A stretch of 64,000 nucleotides of DNA from Amycolatopsis thermophila (lineage in GTDB: Bacteria > Actinomycetota > Actinomycetes > Mycobacteriales > Pseudonocardiaceae): positions 6,696,001 through 6,760,000 of the forward strand of contig NZ_JAUSUT010000001.1 of NCBI RefSeq assembly GCF_030814215.1. Direction: 5' to 3'. The position numbers and the translations under genes were made by a program. How positions within the stretch are numbered: the first letter of the stretch is position 1; each line of letters opens with the position of its first letter. This document shows positions 23,882-34,842 of this stretch, in pieces. Below the pieces are notes generated by a model that was not told the DNA's origin, did not search any database, and saw nothing but the letters and a program-made list of their open reading frames with translations.

Positions 23882-24987
23882 CTCCCGGGACGGGCCCGGC
23901 GGGCAACGCCATGTGGGCGGGGAATCAGCGGGACACCTCGCGCCCGTGCGGGAAGGTTGGCCGCCTCGACGGCCCGGACGACCAGGTCGTGGTCGGGTGA
24001 CAGGTGACAGACCGGGTCGGTGCGGGCGGCGTCACCGGTCAGCTGGAACGCCTGGCAACGACACCCTCCGAAGTCGACCTCCCGCCGGGGACAACTCCGG
24101 CAGGGATCCGGCATCCAGCCGGTCCCCCGGAACGCGGTCATCACCGGGGACCCGGTCCAGATCCGCTCCAGCGGATCCTCCCGCACACTCGCCCGCGGCA
24201 ACGGCAGGGACTGCGCGGCCGGGCAGGGCAGGACGTCACCGTTCGGCGTCACCGTCAGCTGCCGGGAGGCCCAGCCACCCATGCAGGGCTTCGGGTAGCG
24301 GCTGTAGTAGTCGGGGATGACGTACACGACTTCCATGCGGTCCCGCAACCGCTCGCGGGCGGCGCGCACGACGGTTTCCGCTGCCTCGAGCTGACTCCGG
24401 CTCGGCAGCAGCGCGTCGCGGTTGCGCCAGGCCCAGCCGTAGTACTGGGTGTTGGCCAGCTCCACCCGGTCGGCACCCACCTCCTCGGCCAGCCCGATCA
24501 CGGCGGCGATGCGCTCGATGTTGTACCGGTGCAGCACCACGTTCACGGTGAGCGGCCAGCCGAGTTCCTTGACCAGGCGCATCGCCTCGATCTTGCGGTG
24601 GAAGGACGGGGTCCCGGCGATCGCGTCGGACGCCGCGGGTTCGTCGGCCTGGATGCTGATCTGCACGTGGTCCAGACCAGCGGCGCGCAACTGCTCGCCC
24701 TTGGAACGTGAGAGCCCCAGCGCACTGGTGACGAGATTCGTGTAGAGCCCGACGTCGTGGGCGCCCGCGACGATGTCCACCAGGTCGCGCCGCAGCAGCG
24801 GTTCCCCGCCGGACAGGTGGCACTGCAGCACCCCCAGCTCACTGGCCTCGGCCAGCACCCGCAGCCACTCGTCGGTCCCCAGCTCGTCGGAGTACTCGGC
24901 GATGTTCAGCGGGTTGGAGCAGTACGAACAGGCCAGCGGGCAGCGGTAGGTGAGCTCGGCCAGCAGACCGAAGGGGCTATCCATCAC
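23878..24987 (-). CDS. pqqE: PqqE, radical SAM enzyme of PQQ biosynthesis
   Basis: 369 residues. It joins Glu and Tyr of the PqqA peptide with a C-C bond, the first committed step. The SAM cluster motif is ELTYRCPLACSYCSNPL (CxxxCxxC, residues about 12-28). The SAM-binding GGEP is in HLSGGEPLLRRD, and the SPASM auxiliary-cluster cysteines appear as PKPCMGG, DVLPCPAAQ, DPCRSCPRREVDFGGCRCQAF and DPVCHL. The start (ATG-ATG at 24987) overlaps pqqD by 11 bp. Last gene of the pqq operon. Confidence 0.95.
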   Translation of the reverse strand: MMDSPFGLLAELTYRCPLACSYCSNPLNIAEYSDELGTDEWLRVLAEASELGVLQCHLSGGEPLLRRDLVDIVAGAHDVGLYTNLVTSALGLSRSKGEQLRAAGLDHVQISIQADEPAASDAIAGTPSFHRKIEAMRLVKELGWPLTVNVVLHRYNIERIAAVIGLAEEVGADRVELANTQYYGWAWRNRDALLPSRSQLEAAETVVRAARERLRDRMEVVYVIPDYYSRYPKPCMGGWASRQLTVTPNGDVLPCPAAQSLPLPRASVREDPLERIWTGSPVMTAFRGTGWMPDPCRSCPRREVDFGGCRCQAFQLTGDAARTDPVCHLSPDHDLVVRAVEAANLPARARGVPLIPRPHGVARRARPGS

Positions 24988-25270
24988 CGACCTCCACGCA
25001 ACGCCGGGCGACGAGCCGGGTCAGGAACTGCCGCACCTCGTCGCAGCGAACTTCGTGGTAGCGCGCGCTCAGCTCGGCCCCGATCTGGGCCACGGTACGT
25101 TCGCCGTCGCACAGTTCGACGATCGCCGCGCCGCTGCCGTTGAGCACCACCACCGTCTCGGGGTGCAGCAGGACGTGCCGCTGCCGGGCCCGGCTGAAGG
25201 TCAGCCGGACGTGGCGCGCCAGCCGCGGACGGTCCGATGTGGACACCTCGTGCCCGGTGACCGGGTCCAT
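24977..25270 (-). CDS. pqqD: PqqD, PqqA-binding chaperone
   Basis: 97 residues from the ATG at 25270. PqqD binds the PqqA peptide and presents it to PqqE. The conserved pattern is present: RPRLARHVRLTFSRARQRHVLLHPE (beta-hairpin), ETVVVLNGSGAAIVELCDGERTVAQI and a C-terminal helical part ending FLTRLVARRCVEVGDG. Only 5 bp separate it from pqqC and it overlaps pqqE, so C, D and E are tightly coupled. Confidence 0.93.
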   Translation of the reverse strand: MDPVTGHEVSTSDRPRLARHVRLTFSRARQRHVLLHPETVVVLNGSGAAIVELCDGERTVAQIGAELSARYHEVRCDEVRQFLTRLVARRCVEVGDG

Positions 25271-25275
25271 GGCGC

Positions 25276-25989
25276 TCACTCCGGGTAGCTCTGGTCGATG
25301 GCATCCATGAGGCTCCACAAGACGTCGCACTTGAACGACAGCGCCTCGACGGCGCGCGCCTGGGACTCGGCCGACCGGCAGTACGCGGTGACCACCTCGA
25401 GGGCGTGCTCGCAGTCCCGGGGGGCCTGGTCGAGGCGGGCGCGGAAGTACGCGAGGCCCGCCGGGTCGATCCACGAGTACCACCGCTCGAACGCGGCCAG
25501 TCGCTGCGCCATCAGGTCGGGCGCGAACAGCTCGGTGAGCGAGGAGGCCACCGCCTCCACCCACGGTCTGGACCGCGCGAAGTTCACGTAGGCGTCCACG
25601 GCGAACCGCACCCCGGGGACCAGATGCCGGTGGTCCCGGACCTCCGCGCGGGTCAACCCGGCGGCCTCGCCGAGGCGCAGCCACGCCTCGATCCCGCCCT
25701 CGCCGGATGCCGTGCCGTCGTGGTCGACGATCCGACGGATCCAGCGACGCCGGACGTCGATGTCGGGGCAGTTGGAGATGATCGCCGCGTCCTTGCGCGG
25801 GATGTTCTCCTGGTAGTAGAAGCGATTGGCGATCCAGCCCTGGATCTGGCGGCGGCTCAAGCCGCCCGCGTTCATCCGCACGTGGAACGGGTGCTGGTCG
25901 TGATAGCGCTGTGAGTGGGCCCGCAACCTCTCGACGAAGCCGTCGGCATCGGTTCTCGTCGTGCCGGCCGTCCCGCTGGTCACCGTCAT
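25276..25989 (-). CDS. pqqC: PqqC, pyrroloquinoline-quinone synthase
   Basis: 237 residues from the ATG at 25989. This cofactorless oxidase performs the final ring closure and eight-electron oxidation. Family segments are present: YHDQHPFHVRMNAGGLSRRQ, IQGWIANRFYYQENIPRKDA, DHDGTASGEGGIEAWLRLGE and FKCDVLWSLMDAIDQSY. The active-site His (DQHPFH, RHLVPGVRF), Tyr and Arg residues needed for catalysis lie in these conserved blocks. It begins 4 bp after the pqqB stop. Confidence 0.95.
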   Translation of the reverse strand: MTVTSGTAGTTRTDADGFVERLRAHSQRYHDQHPFHVRMNAGGLSRRQIQGWIANRFYYQENIPRKDAAIISNCPDIDVRRRWIRRIVDHDGTASGEGGIEAWLRLGEAAGLTRAEVRDHRHLVPGVRFAVDAYVNFARSRPWVEAVASSLTELFAPDLMAQRLAAFERWYSWIDPAGLAYFRARLDQAPRDCEHALEVVTAYCRSAESQARAVEALSFKCDVLWSLMDAIDQSYPE

Positions 25990-25993
25990 GGCC

Positions 25994-26887
25994 CTACACC
26001 TCGACCTCGAGGCCGTCCACGGCCACCTCCACGCCACGGTCCTCCACGATGCGCCGCTCGGGCGTGTCCGGCAGCACGATCGGGTTGGTGTTGTTCAGGT
26101 GCAGGAAGATCGCCCGCCCGGCACCGAGCGCGGGCAGCTGCACCAGGCTGCCGTCCGGCCCGTCGATCGGCAGGTGGCCCATCTCCCGGGACGTTCTGCC
26201 GGCCACACCGAGCCGTACCAGCTCGTCGTCACGCCAGCAGGTCCCGTCGATCAGCAGGCAGTGGCAGCCCCGGATCTCCGCGCACACCGCCGGCGTGAGC
26301 GCCTGCACCCCCGGCAGGTACACCAGCGTCCGCCCGCTGCGCACGTCCGTGAACCGGTAGCCCACGACACGGCCGTCGTCCAGGCCGGGGCCGAACCGGG
26401 TCCGCTTCGTGGTGGGCACGTCGAACGCGCGGCAGGACAGTCCCTCGGCCAGGGGCATGTCGGCGCCGGGGACCACCGCCCGCCACGCCACCGGGCAATA
26501 ACGCTCGAGGATCCGCCACAGCCCCGAGCCCGCACGCAGCGTCTTGTGGACCGCCGGGGTGGCGTACACCACCAGGCCGTCGCGGGCTTCGCGGAGCAAC
26601 AGCAGGCCGAGCGTGTGGTCCAGCTCGGCGTCGGTGAGTAGCACCCCCTCGATCGGCGTCGTCCGGTCCTCGCGCGGGCGCAGCGCGGGGAACGCCTCGA
26701 TCTGGGTGCGCACGTCCGGCGAGGCGTTGATCAGGAACCACCGCCGGCCCTCGGCGCTGACCGCGGCCGAGGACTGGGTGCGTGCCGGGCCGGCGCCGGA
26801 CCGGACCGCGGCGCACACGGGGCAGCCGCAGTTCCATTGCGGGGAGCCACCTCCCGCGGCCGAGCCCAGCACCCGCAGCAACACCAT
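25994..26887 (-). CDS. pqqB: PqqB, metallo-hydrolase-fold PQQ biosynthesis protein
   Basis: 297 residues. The family N-terminus is LRVLGSAAGGGSPQWNCGCPVC, with the CxCxxC zinc site, followed by the metallo-beta-lactamase-like core: SSAAVSAEGRRWFLINASPDVR, LLTDAELDHTLGLLLLRE (Asp and His), and GCHCLLIDGTCW. The C-terminus has AIFLHLNNTNPI. PqqB is a non-heme iron hydroxylase acting on the crosslinked peptide product before PqqC. It lies between pqqA and pqqC. Confidence 0.95.
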   Translation of the reverse strand: MVLLRVLGSAAGGGSPQWNCGCPVCAAVRSGAGPARTQSSAAVSAEGRRWFLINASPDVRTQIEAFPALRPREDRTTPIEGVLLTDAELDHTLGLLLLREARDGLVVYATPAVHKTLRAGSGLWRILERYCPVAWRAVVPGADMPLAEGLSCRAFDVPTTKRTRFGPGLDDGRVVGYRFTDVRSGRTLVYLPGVQALTPAVCAEIRGCHCLLIDGTCWRDDELVRLGVAGRTSREMGHLPIDGPDGSLVQLPALGAGRAIFLHLNNTNPIVLPDTPERRIVEDRGVEVAVDGLEVEV

Positions 26888-26942
26888 GGCACTCCATCCG
26901 CTGGAAGGCGCCGGAGGGTGTCCGGCGCCGTCCCGCGTCCTG

Positions 26943-27038
26943 CTAGTCCTCCATCTGAGCGACGTACATCGTCACTTCCGGCGCGACTGCGATCTCCTCG
27001 AATTCAGGCGTCTCCCACGCACCGAGCTGAGACTCCAC
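26943..27038 (-). CDS. pqqA: PqqA, ribosomal precursor peptide of PQQ
   Basis: 31-residue peptide starting at GTG 27038 with AGGAGG eight bases upstream. The sequence begins MESQLGAWETPEFEEI and ends with the crosslinked core EVTMYVAQMED. The Glu and Tyr that become PQQ are spaced E-x-x-x-Y as in all PqqA. Its position between the quinoprotein dehydrogenase and pqqB is the usual one. It is too short for routine gene callers. Confidence 0.95.
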   Translation of the reverse strand: MESQLGAWETPEFEEIAVAPEVTMYVAQMED

Positions 27039-27084
27039 GGATCCACCTCCTCTCCGCCAGACTCCGGCCGGCCGTCCCGCCGCA

Positions 27085-28785
27085 CTACGACGTTTCCGGG
27101 AGGGCGAACACGATCAGCGCGCTTCCGTGGCCGGCGCCGAGCATGCCCGGGAGGAACCCCTCCGACCAAGCGCCCCATCCGACCGGCACCGCGACGTACT
27201 GCCTGCCGTCGACCATGTAGGTCGTCGGGTTGCTGTGGTGACCGCTTCCGCACTGGAACTGCCACAACAGCTCCCCGGTCCGGGCGTCGAGCGCGTTGAA
27301 CTCCCCGGACGGTTCGCCGGCGAACACCAGATCACCGCCGGTGACCAGCACCGAGGCGCACATCGGGAGCTCGTTGCGCCAGCGCCACTTCTCCTCACCG
27401 GTGGCGTCGAACGCGCTGATGCTCCCCGTCATGTCCTCGATGTCCACCTGAACACCGGCGCCCCAGTACGGAATGCTCTCCTTGAACTCCCGCCGCCGCC
27501 GGGTGGCGGTGGCCCCGACGTCCTGGACGGGGACGTAGAAGAGCTCGGTCCGGGGGCTGTAGGCCGCGTGGGTCCATTCCTTGGCACCGGCCGGTCCGGG
27601 GTAGAAGTGAACCGGCACGCCCTCCTCGTCGGGATACACCTTCGCCGTCACCTGGCCGTCCCGCGTGATCGCCCCCCAGGTGATCCGGTCCACGAACGGG
27701 GTGATCTGGACCAGCGCGCCGTTCGTGCGGTCCAAGACGAAGAAGTAGCCGTTCTTGTCGAAGTGCCCGAGCAGCTTGCGCCCGTCCGACTCGAACAGGA
27801 TGCACTCGCCGATGCTGTCGTAGTCCCAGACGTCGTGCGGCGTGCACTGGTAGTGCCAGCGGATCTGTCCGGAATCGACGTCGACGGCGATGATGCTGTC
27901 GGTGTAGAGGTTGTCGCCCTCACGGACTGCGCCGTCGAAGTCGGGCGCCGGGTTGCCGGTCCCCACGTACAACAGGTTGGTCTCCGGGTCGAAGGTGCCG
28001 GTGATCCAGCAGTTCGCGCCCCCGCGAGCCCACGCCTCGCCGTCGGCGGGCCAGGTGTCCGAGCCCGGCTCCCCGGGCTTCGGGACCGTGTAGCAGCGCC
28101 ACTGGTGCTCGCCGGTCTCGAGGTTGAACGCGTCCAGGTGGCCGCGCACCCCGAACTCCCCGCCGGAGCTGCCGACGATGACCTTGTCCTTCACCACGAG
28201 TGGGGCGACCGTGGCGCTCTCCCCGGCGCGCACGTCACCGTAGGTCTGGTCCCACACCTTCTTGCCCGTGGTGGCGTCGAGCGCGAGCACATGGGCGTTG
28301 GCCGTGACGACGAAGACCTTCCCGGCGGCCACCGCGACCCCGCGGTTGACGTTCCCGCAGCACAGCGACACGTCGAAGGGGACCGCGTGCTTGTACCGCC
28401 AGATCTCGACACCCGTCTTCGCGTCGAGGGCCCAGACCCAGCCGTCCCACCCGGAGAGGAACATGACCCCGTCGACCACGATCGGGGCGGCCTCGAACGA
28501 GTAGGTCGACGCGCCCGCGATGAGCCCGGTCGTGCCGGCCTGGAAGACCCACGCGGGGCCGAGGCGGTTGACGTTCTCCGTGTTGATCTGGTCCAGGGGG
28601 CTGTAGCGCTGCCCGTTGTAGGCGCCGTAGTAGGTGAGCCAGTTCTGCGGTTCCGACCGCGCGTTCAGAATGCGCTCGTAATTGACGTCGCGGACCACCG
28701 GCGGCGCGATTTCGCCACCCGCGACCTTGCCGCTGAGCCGGCCCTGGTCGATGGCCTCGCCCGCGTCGACGTATTCGACGGTCAT
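27085..28785 (-). CDS. PQQ-dependent alcohol dehydrogenase, lanthanide-type
   Basis: 566-residue eight-bladed quinoprotein of the methanol/ethanol dehydrogenase family. The adjacent-cysteine disulfide is in FDVSLCCGNVNRG near residue 138. Tryptophan-docking repeats are seen, for example WDGWVWALDAKTG, HVLALDATTGKKVW and FNALDARTGELLW. The active-site stretch is QCTPHDVWDYDSIGE: catalytic Asp followed by a second Asp two residues on. That DYD pattern is the lanthanide-ligand signature of XoxF/PedH enzymes, where calcium enzymes have Ala or Ser. No signal peptide is seen, which is unusual for this normally exported family. RBS AGGAG lies eight bases before the ATG. It sits directly upstream of pqqA in one operon. 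Confidence 0.9.
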   Translation of the reverse strand: MTVEYVDAGEAIDQGRLSGKVAGGEIAPPVVRDVNYERILNARSEPQNWLTYYGAYNGQRYSPLDQINTENVNRLGPAWVFQAGTTGLIAGASTYSFEAAPIVVDGVMFLSGWDGWVWALDAKTGVEIWRYKHAVPFDVSLCCGNVNRGVAVAAGKVFVVTANAHVLALDATTGKKVWDQTYGDVRAGESATVAPLVVKDKVIVGSSGGEFGVRGHLDAFNLETGEHQWRCYTVPKPGEPGSDTWPADGEAWARGGANCWITGTFDPETNLLYVGTGNPAPDFDGAVREGDNLYTDSIIAVDVDSGQIRWHYQCTPHDVWDYDSIGECILFESDGRKLLGHFDKNGYFFVLDRTNGALVQITPFVDRITWGAITRDGQVTAKVYPDEEGVPVHFYPGPAGAKEWTHAAYSPRTELFYVPVQDVGATATRRRREFKESIPYWGAGVQVDIEDMTGSISAFDATGEEKWRWRNELPMCASVLVTGGDLVFAGEPSGEFNALDARTGELLWQFQCGSGHHSNPTTYMVDGRQYVAVPVGWGAWSEGFLPGMLGAGHGSALIVFALPETS

Positions 28786-28800
28786 GGTGCCTGCTCCTTT

Positions 28801-29262
28801 CTAAGGCCGGGGCTGGTCGGGACGGTCTAGGCGGGCCTCCGGTGGCACGTCGCCGAGCACGACGATCGCACCGGTCAATCCGCGGCCCTCGTCGTTACCG
28901 GTGGGGGAACTGAACCAGTAGTAGCCGGGGCCGTCGAGATTGAGCTTCGCCTTTCCTTTCGAATGGTTGACCAGCCAGATGAATTTGCGGTCACCATTGC
29001 TCGGCAGGAGCGCGCAATGCGTGTTGAGGTCGTCGTTGACGAGCTCGAGCTCGAGATCGCCGCCGTGGGGCAGCACCAGGATCGAAGGATCCCAGCTGAT
29101 CTCGTCGGGCCGGATCCGGACGGTCGCCTCCATGCTTCCATCGGCCCTCTCCGTGGCCTGCCCGATGGTTCCGGTCCCCAGCACCTGACCCAATGCCGCC
29201 TTGTTCTGCGCATCCAGCCCGAGTTCGTCCAACAGGTCGGCGCGCTCCTGCGCGGTGGTCAT
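28801..29262 (-). CDS. Cupredoxin-like PQQ-associated protein
   Basis: 153 residues. The ATG at 29262 is chosen over the GTG three codons earlier because AGGAGG sits eight bases upstream of it. After a helical N-terminus (ERADLLDELGLDAQNKAAL) comes a beta-rich domain: VLPHGGDLELELVNDDLNTHCALLPS, a middle strand KFIWLVNHSKGKAKLNL, and GPGYYWFSSPTGNDEGRGLTGAIVVLGD. This has cupredoxin topology with one His, but the Cys and Met ligands of a type-1 copper site are not visible in the usual place. First gene of the quinoprotein/pqq operon. It could be an electron-transfer or assembly partner of the dehydrogenase; that is inference from position. Confidence 0.72.
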   Translation of the reverse strand: MTTAQERADLLDELGLDAQNKAALGQVLGTGTIGQATERADGSMEATVRIRPDEISWDPSILVLPHGGDLELELVNDDLNTHCALLPSNGDRKFIWLVNHSKGKAKLNLDGPGYYWFSSPTGNDEGRGLTGAIVVLGDVPPEARLDRPDQPRP

Positions 29263-29556
29263 CGGGCTCACCTCCTCATCGAAAAACCGAATCTCCTTCG
29301 CACACGCAGCACGCGGCGCGACACGGCACTGCCCCGGCCGCCGCGCGCGGTAGCAGATTTCGAAGGCGCGAACCTGATTGTGATCGCCTGAAACAACATC
29401 GAAACTGAACCCAGGAAATGCAAGATCACCGATCAGGAAGAACTTTACGCCGGGCCGAATCGCGCCGACAAGAGCGAGCGCGACGTCGGGCGCGTTCTGC
29501 CGTTCGTCCCGCCGCGCCCGCCGTTCGTGCCGGATTCGCCACCGCGGGAAGGAGGG

Positions 29557-31839
<2,283 letters not shown>

Positions 31840-33234
31840 TCAGATGTCCAGGGCCCGCCGCACGGCCGGTACGTTCCGCCGCGAAACCGGCACCATCCGG
31901 TTCGTGCCGTCGTCCATCACCAGCGACAGCTCGCCCTTGCCGCCGCGCTCGATCTCACGGACTCGGCTGAGGTTGACCACATAGCGGCGGTGCACCCGGA
32001 GGAACCCCGCATCCGCCAGCTCGCCCTCGAACTTGTCCAGGCCCGCCGACGCGGCCCGCAACCGCCCCTGGTCGGTGGACAACCACACGTCGTTTCCCTC
32101 CGATTCCGCGAACGACACCTCCGGCAGCGGCAGCAACACCACGCGGTTGCCCCGCGTCGCGACCACCCGCCGCGGGTGCGCTGGAGGGTGCGCGGGCCCG
32201 TCCGCCGAGGGCAACTGAGCCCCCTCGGCGGCACCGAAGGAGACCAGGGTGCCGATCAGGTGCCCGGCCAGGAAGACCGGCCGGATGCTGAGCGAGGTCG
32301 GCTCGTCGGCGAGGTGGGTGAAGATCTGCGTCGAGCCGACCCAGTCGGGATTGCGATCCGCCTGCCGGCTGGCGTACCGGACCGCTCCGATCAATTCCGG
32401 CAGCCCTGGCTTCCACCGCAGCGTCGGGTCGACCGCCGGGGTGAAGGCGGGGACACCCATGAGCACACTCGCCGTCTCGTCCGCGATCACCACCTTGCCC
32501 GCGGTGTCCAGCGCGGCGAGCGCCGCCCGCGAGCGCGGCCTGGCCTGGGTGAACGCGGCGACCAGCTCCGCGCCGCTGTTCCGGGCGCGCCTGGTCAGCC
32601 TGGACTGGGCCCTGGTGACCGCGTTCGCCAGCCAGCTCGCCGCGGCGGCCGGGAGCTGGCCGCGCCAGCAGGACACGTTCAGGACCGCGATCGGCGCCCT
32701 GGTCACCACGTCACGAACCGACACCCCAGCGCAAACCCAGTTGTGGAACGCCTGGCACCAGTGCTCCGGCCCCCTGATCAGGACCGGACCGTGCGCCTCG
32801 AGCGCGGTGCCGATCCCGTTGGTGCCGGCCGCGCACTCCGACCAGCAGGCCCACGGCGCCAGGTTCGCCTCGGTGGCCCGGGACAGCGTGGCCTGGTCGC
32901 CCCACTCGGCCAGGACCCGGCCGGTGGCATCGGTGACCGTGACCAGCCCGGCCACGTTGGCCACTTCAGAAGCCACGGACGCGGCACGGAAACCCAGCTC
33001 GGCGAAGACGACGTCGTGCTCGGGCGAATGCCCGGCCTCCTCGACCGCCATCGGAACCTCGGTCAGGTGCGGGTCGACCCGGTACTGGTCCCGGCAGCGA
33101 TACCACGAAATCGCCACCAGGGGCCGGACACCCGGAACCTGGTCCTCGCCCTGCACGAACCGTTTCCACGCCGCCAGCACGGTGCCGCTGCCCGGGCTCC
33201 CCGGCAAGGCGTCAACCCGATGTACATCCCTCAT
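31840..33234 (-). CDS. GAF-sensor/LytTR DNA-binding regulator
   Basis: 464 residues from the ATG at 33234. The N-terminal ~220 residues resemble the sensory part of AcoR-like activators: a leader (RFVQGEDQVPGVRPLVAISW) and a GAF domain with WSECAAGTNGIGTALEAHGPV and HWCQAFHNWVCAGVSVRD. A linker with a second PAS/GAF-like region follows (ALAALDTAGKVVIADE). The last ~110 residues form a LytTR domain: VVATRGNRVVLLPLPEVSFA, DKFEGELADAGFLRVHRRYVVNLSRVREIERG. There is no AAA+ module, unlike true AcoR. It is co-directional with katG and probably in one transcript, so katG is the first target to consider. The pqq operon is a second candidate. Confidence 0.85.
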   Translation of the reverse strand: MRDVHRVDALPGSPGSGTVLAAWKRFVQGEDQVPGVRPLVAISWYRCRDQYRVDPHLTEVPMAVEEAGHSPEHDVVFAELGFRAASVASEVANVAGLVTVTDATGRVLAEWGDQATLSRATEANLAPWACWSECAAGTNGIGTALEAHGPVLIRGPEHWCQAFHNWVCAGVSVRDVVTRAPIAVLNVSCWRGQLPAAAASWLANAVTRAQSRLTRRARNSGAELVAAFTQARPRSRAALAALDTAGKVVIADETASVLMGVPAFTPAVDPTLRWKPGLPELIGAVRYASRQADRNPDWVGSTQIFTHLADEPTSLSIRPVFLAGHLIGTLVSFGAAEGAQLPSADGPAHPPAHPRRVVATRGNRVVLLPLPEVSFAESEGNDVWLSTDQGRLRAASAGLDKFEGELADAGFLRVHRRYVVNLSRVREIERGGKGELSLVMDDGTNRMVPVSRRNVPAVRRALDI

Positions 33235-33519
33235 GGTGGAAACCGCCCTCGGTCCCTCCCCAACGCCCGGCGGCGTACGTGCCCTCCCGCGCCACGGCTG
33301 TCGCCCGCGACCGGCTGCGCACCGCGTCGTGCGTCCTCGGCTTCGCCACTCGTGCCGGGCCCGGTGACGGACCGGCACGCCCCAGCGTAGGCCGAAAAAC
33401 CCGGCAGAGTCACCGGAGCAAACGGTTCAACCGGAAGGAAAGCCGAGGTGTCGCCGGCATACCTCCGACCTACGATGACGTGACACTCCAGTTCGTCGCC
33501 TCACCCGTGGAGCGCCAGC

Positions 33520-34095
33520 ATGGCGGACGAGATCGAAGACACCGAAGAACCAGAGGAGCCACCGGACTACGCCGACAACGCCGAACCCGACGTTCTGCTC
33601 GACGTGCCGCACCTCGCGGTCGAAGAGATCGCCCTCGACGTGGAGACACTTCGCGCGCGGGTGTCGTTGCGGGCCGAAGTCCTCGATCTGCTCAAGCTCG
33701 GCGTGGGCGTGGACGCCGAATTGACGGGGGTCCACCTCGACATCAAGGGCGTGGACGCGGAGGTGCTGCTCAAGGCCCGGCTGGACACCGTTGCCCAGAT
33801 CATCGACAGGGTGCTGACCACCGTCGACCGCAATCCGGAGATCATCGCGCAGGCGGCGGGCCTCGTCGAACCCGACCGCGAGGGCGGAGCGGAGACCGGA
33901 CCCGAACGTGGCGGCACCGGGACCGTGGCGGGCTTCCCCGACGTCGCCGGGGAAGCCGTCAAGGGCGTGGACAAGGTCCTCGACACCTCGGGCCGGCTGG
34001 TCGAAGGCGTTCTCGGCGGCGGCGGCCGGAAGGCGACCGGTTCCCGCGCCGACCGGCCCAAGCGGCTGCGGGGACGGGAGGAGCAGCCGCCCTGA
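33520..34095 (+). CDS. Conserved actinobacterial hypothetical protein
   Basis: 191 residues of unknown function. An acidic N-terminus (DEIEDTEEPEEPPDYADNAEPD) is followed by a regular alternating helical/amphipathic core: LLDVPHLAVEEIALDVETLR, VSLRAEVLDLLKLGVGVDAE, LDIKGVDAEVLLKARLDTVAQIIDRVL. It ends in a Gly/Arg-rich tail (GGGGRKATGSRADRPKRLRG). No membrane segment or signal peptide. The repeated short strands with Val/Leu/Ala at every second position suggest a beta-rich carrier-like fold, but I do not recognise the family. The next small gene is in the same frame after its stop. Confidence 0.7.
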   Translation: MADEIEDTEEPEEPPDYADNAEPDVLLDVPHLAVEEIALDVETLRARVSLRAEVLDLLKLGVGVDAELTGVHLDIKGVDAEVLLKARLDTVAQIIDRVLTTVDRNPEIIAQAAGLVEPDREGGAETGPERGGTGTVAGFPDVAGEAVKGVDKVLDTSGRLVEGVLGGGGRKATGSRADRPKRLRGREEQPP

Positions 34096-34131
34096 ACTGA
34101 GGGTGCGCCCGAGATCGAACTCTCCGCCACC

Positions 34132-34314
34132 GTGCGCGCCGACGATTTGCGGTTCGCCGGAACACCGCACACGGAGATCCGGTTCAGCGGCACGCCGGAC
34201 CACCAGTCAGCGACGCGCAGCGACCGCACCAACCTCCCGGACCAAGTCGAGGCGGGAGTCCCCTATCGCGACGTCCGGATCGAATACCGGCTGCAGAACA
34301 CGATCGACGAGTGA
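34132..34314 (+). CDS. Small conserved hypothetical protein
   Basis: 60 residues from a GTG at 34132 (VRADDLRFAGTPHTEIRF...EAGVPYRDVRIEYRLQ). Coding-like composition continues upstream of the GTG in the same frame (EIELSATV) back to the stop codon of the preceding gene at 34093-34095. The true start is therefore uncertain, and this could be the detached C-terminal end of the upstream protein. There is no clear ribosome site. Function unknown. Confidence 0.5.
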   Translation: MRADDLRFAGTPHTEIRFSGTPDHQSATRSDRTNLPDQVEAGVPYRDVRIEYRLQNTIDE

Positions 34315-34443
34315 CCTTGCGAGTGGCCCGGCGGCTGCCGCCGCACGCGTCGTCGTGCACGCTCTCCGGCGAGCGCGCGTCGTAGCTGAGAGTGCCCTCA
34401 GCGTTCATTTCAACAGCTGTGGAAATCTGGCACACTGGGACGC

Positions 34444-34842
34444 ATGACCATTCAGAATCGCCGTCCACCGGCCTTCGCCCAAGGGTTCAACAAGATCGCC
34501 GCCCGGCTCGCGGGTCACCGGTTGGTGCCGCTCTGGGCTCTGGTGCAGCACCGGGGACGCAAGTCGGGCAGGGCGTACCGGACCCCGATCGCGATCGTCG
34601 GGTCCACGCCGAGCTCCGTCTACATCGGACTGCCCTGGGGGCGTCACACGGACTGGATCCGCAACCTCCAAGCCGGCGGCGGCACGCTCGTGTGGAAGGG
34701 GCAAACGTTCGCCGTCGCAGAGCCGGCCTTCGCCGGCAAGGACGAGGTGCTGGCCAGCACCTCGGGCCTGCGCCGCGAACTCGCCCGACGGTGGCCCCTG
34801 CAGGACTACCTGCGGTTGACGGTGCAGCCGGCCGGGCACTGA
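34444..34842 (+). CDS. DDN-like nitroreductase/deazaflavin (F420)-dependent family protein
   Basis: 132 residues. The family signature is LVQHRGRKSGRAYRTPIAIVG (about residues 35-55), the phosphate-binding and F420-contacting loop of the split-barrel DUF385/Ddn fold. Further segments are VYIGLPWGRHTDWIRNLQAGG and the C-terminal WPLQDYLRLTVQ. Family members use F420H2 to reduce quinones, nitro compounds or other electrophiles, or merely bind it. Substrate unknown. It is a single-gene unit between unrelated genes. Confidence 0.85.
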   Translation: MTIQNRRPPAFAQGFNKIAARLAGHRLVPLWALVQHRGRKSGRAYRTPIAIVGSTPSSVYIGLPWGRHTDWIRNLQAGGGTLVWKGQTFAVAEPAFAGKDEVLASTSGLRRELARRWPLQDYLRLTVQPAGH

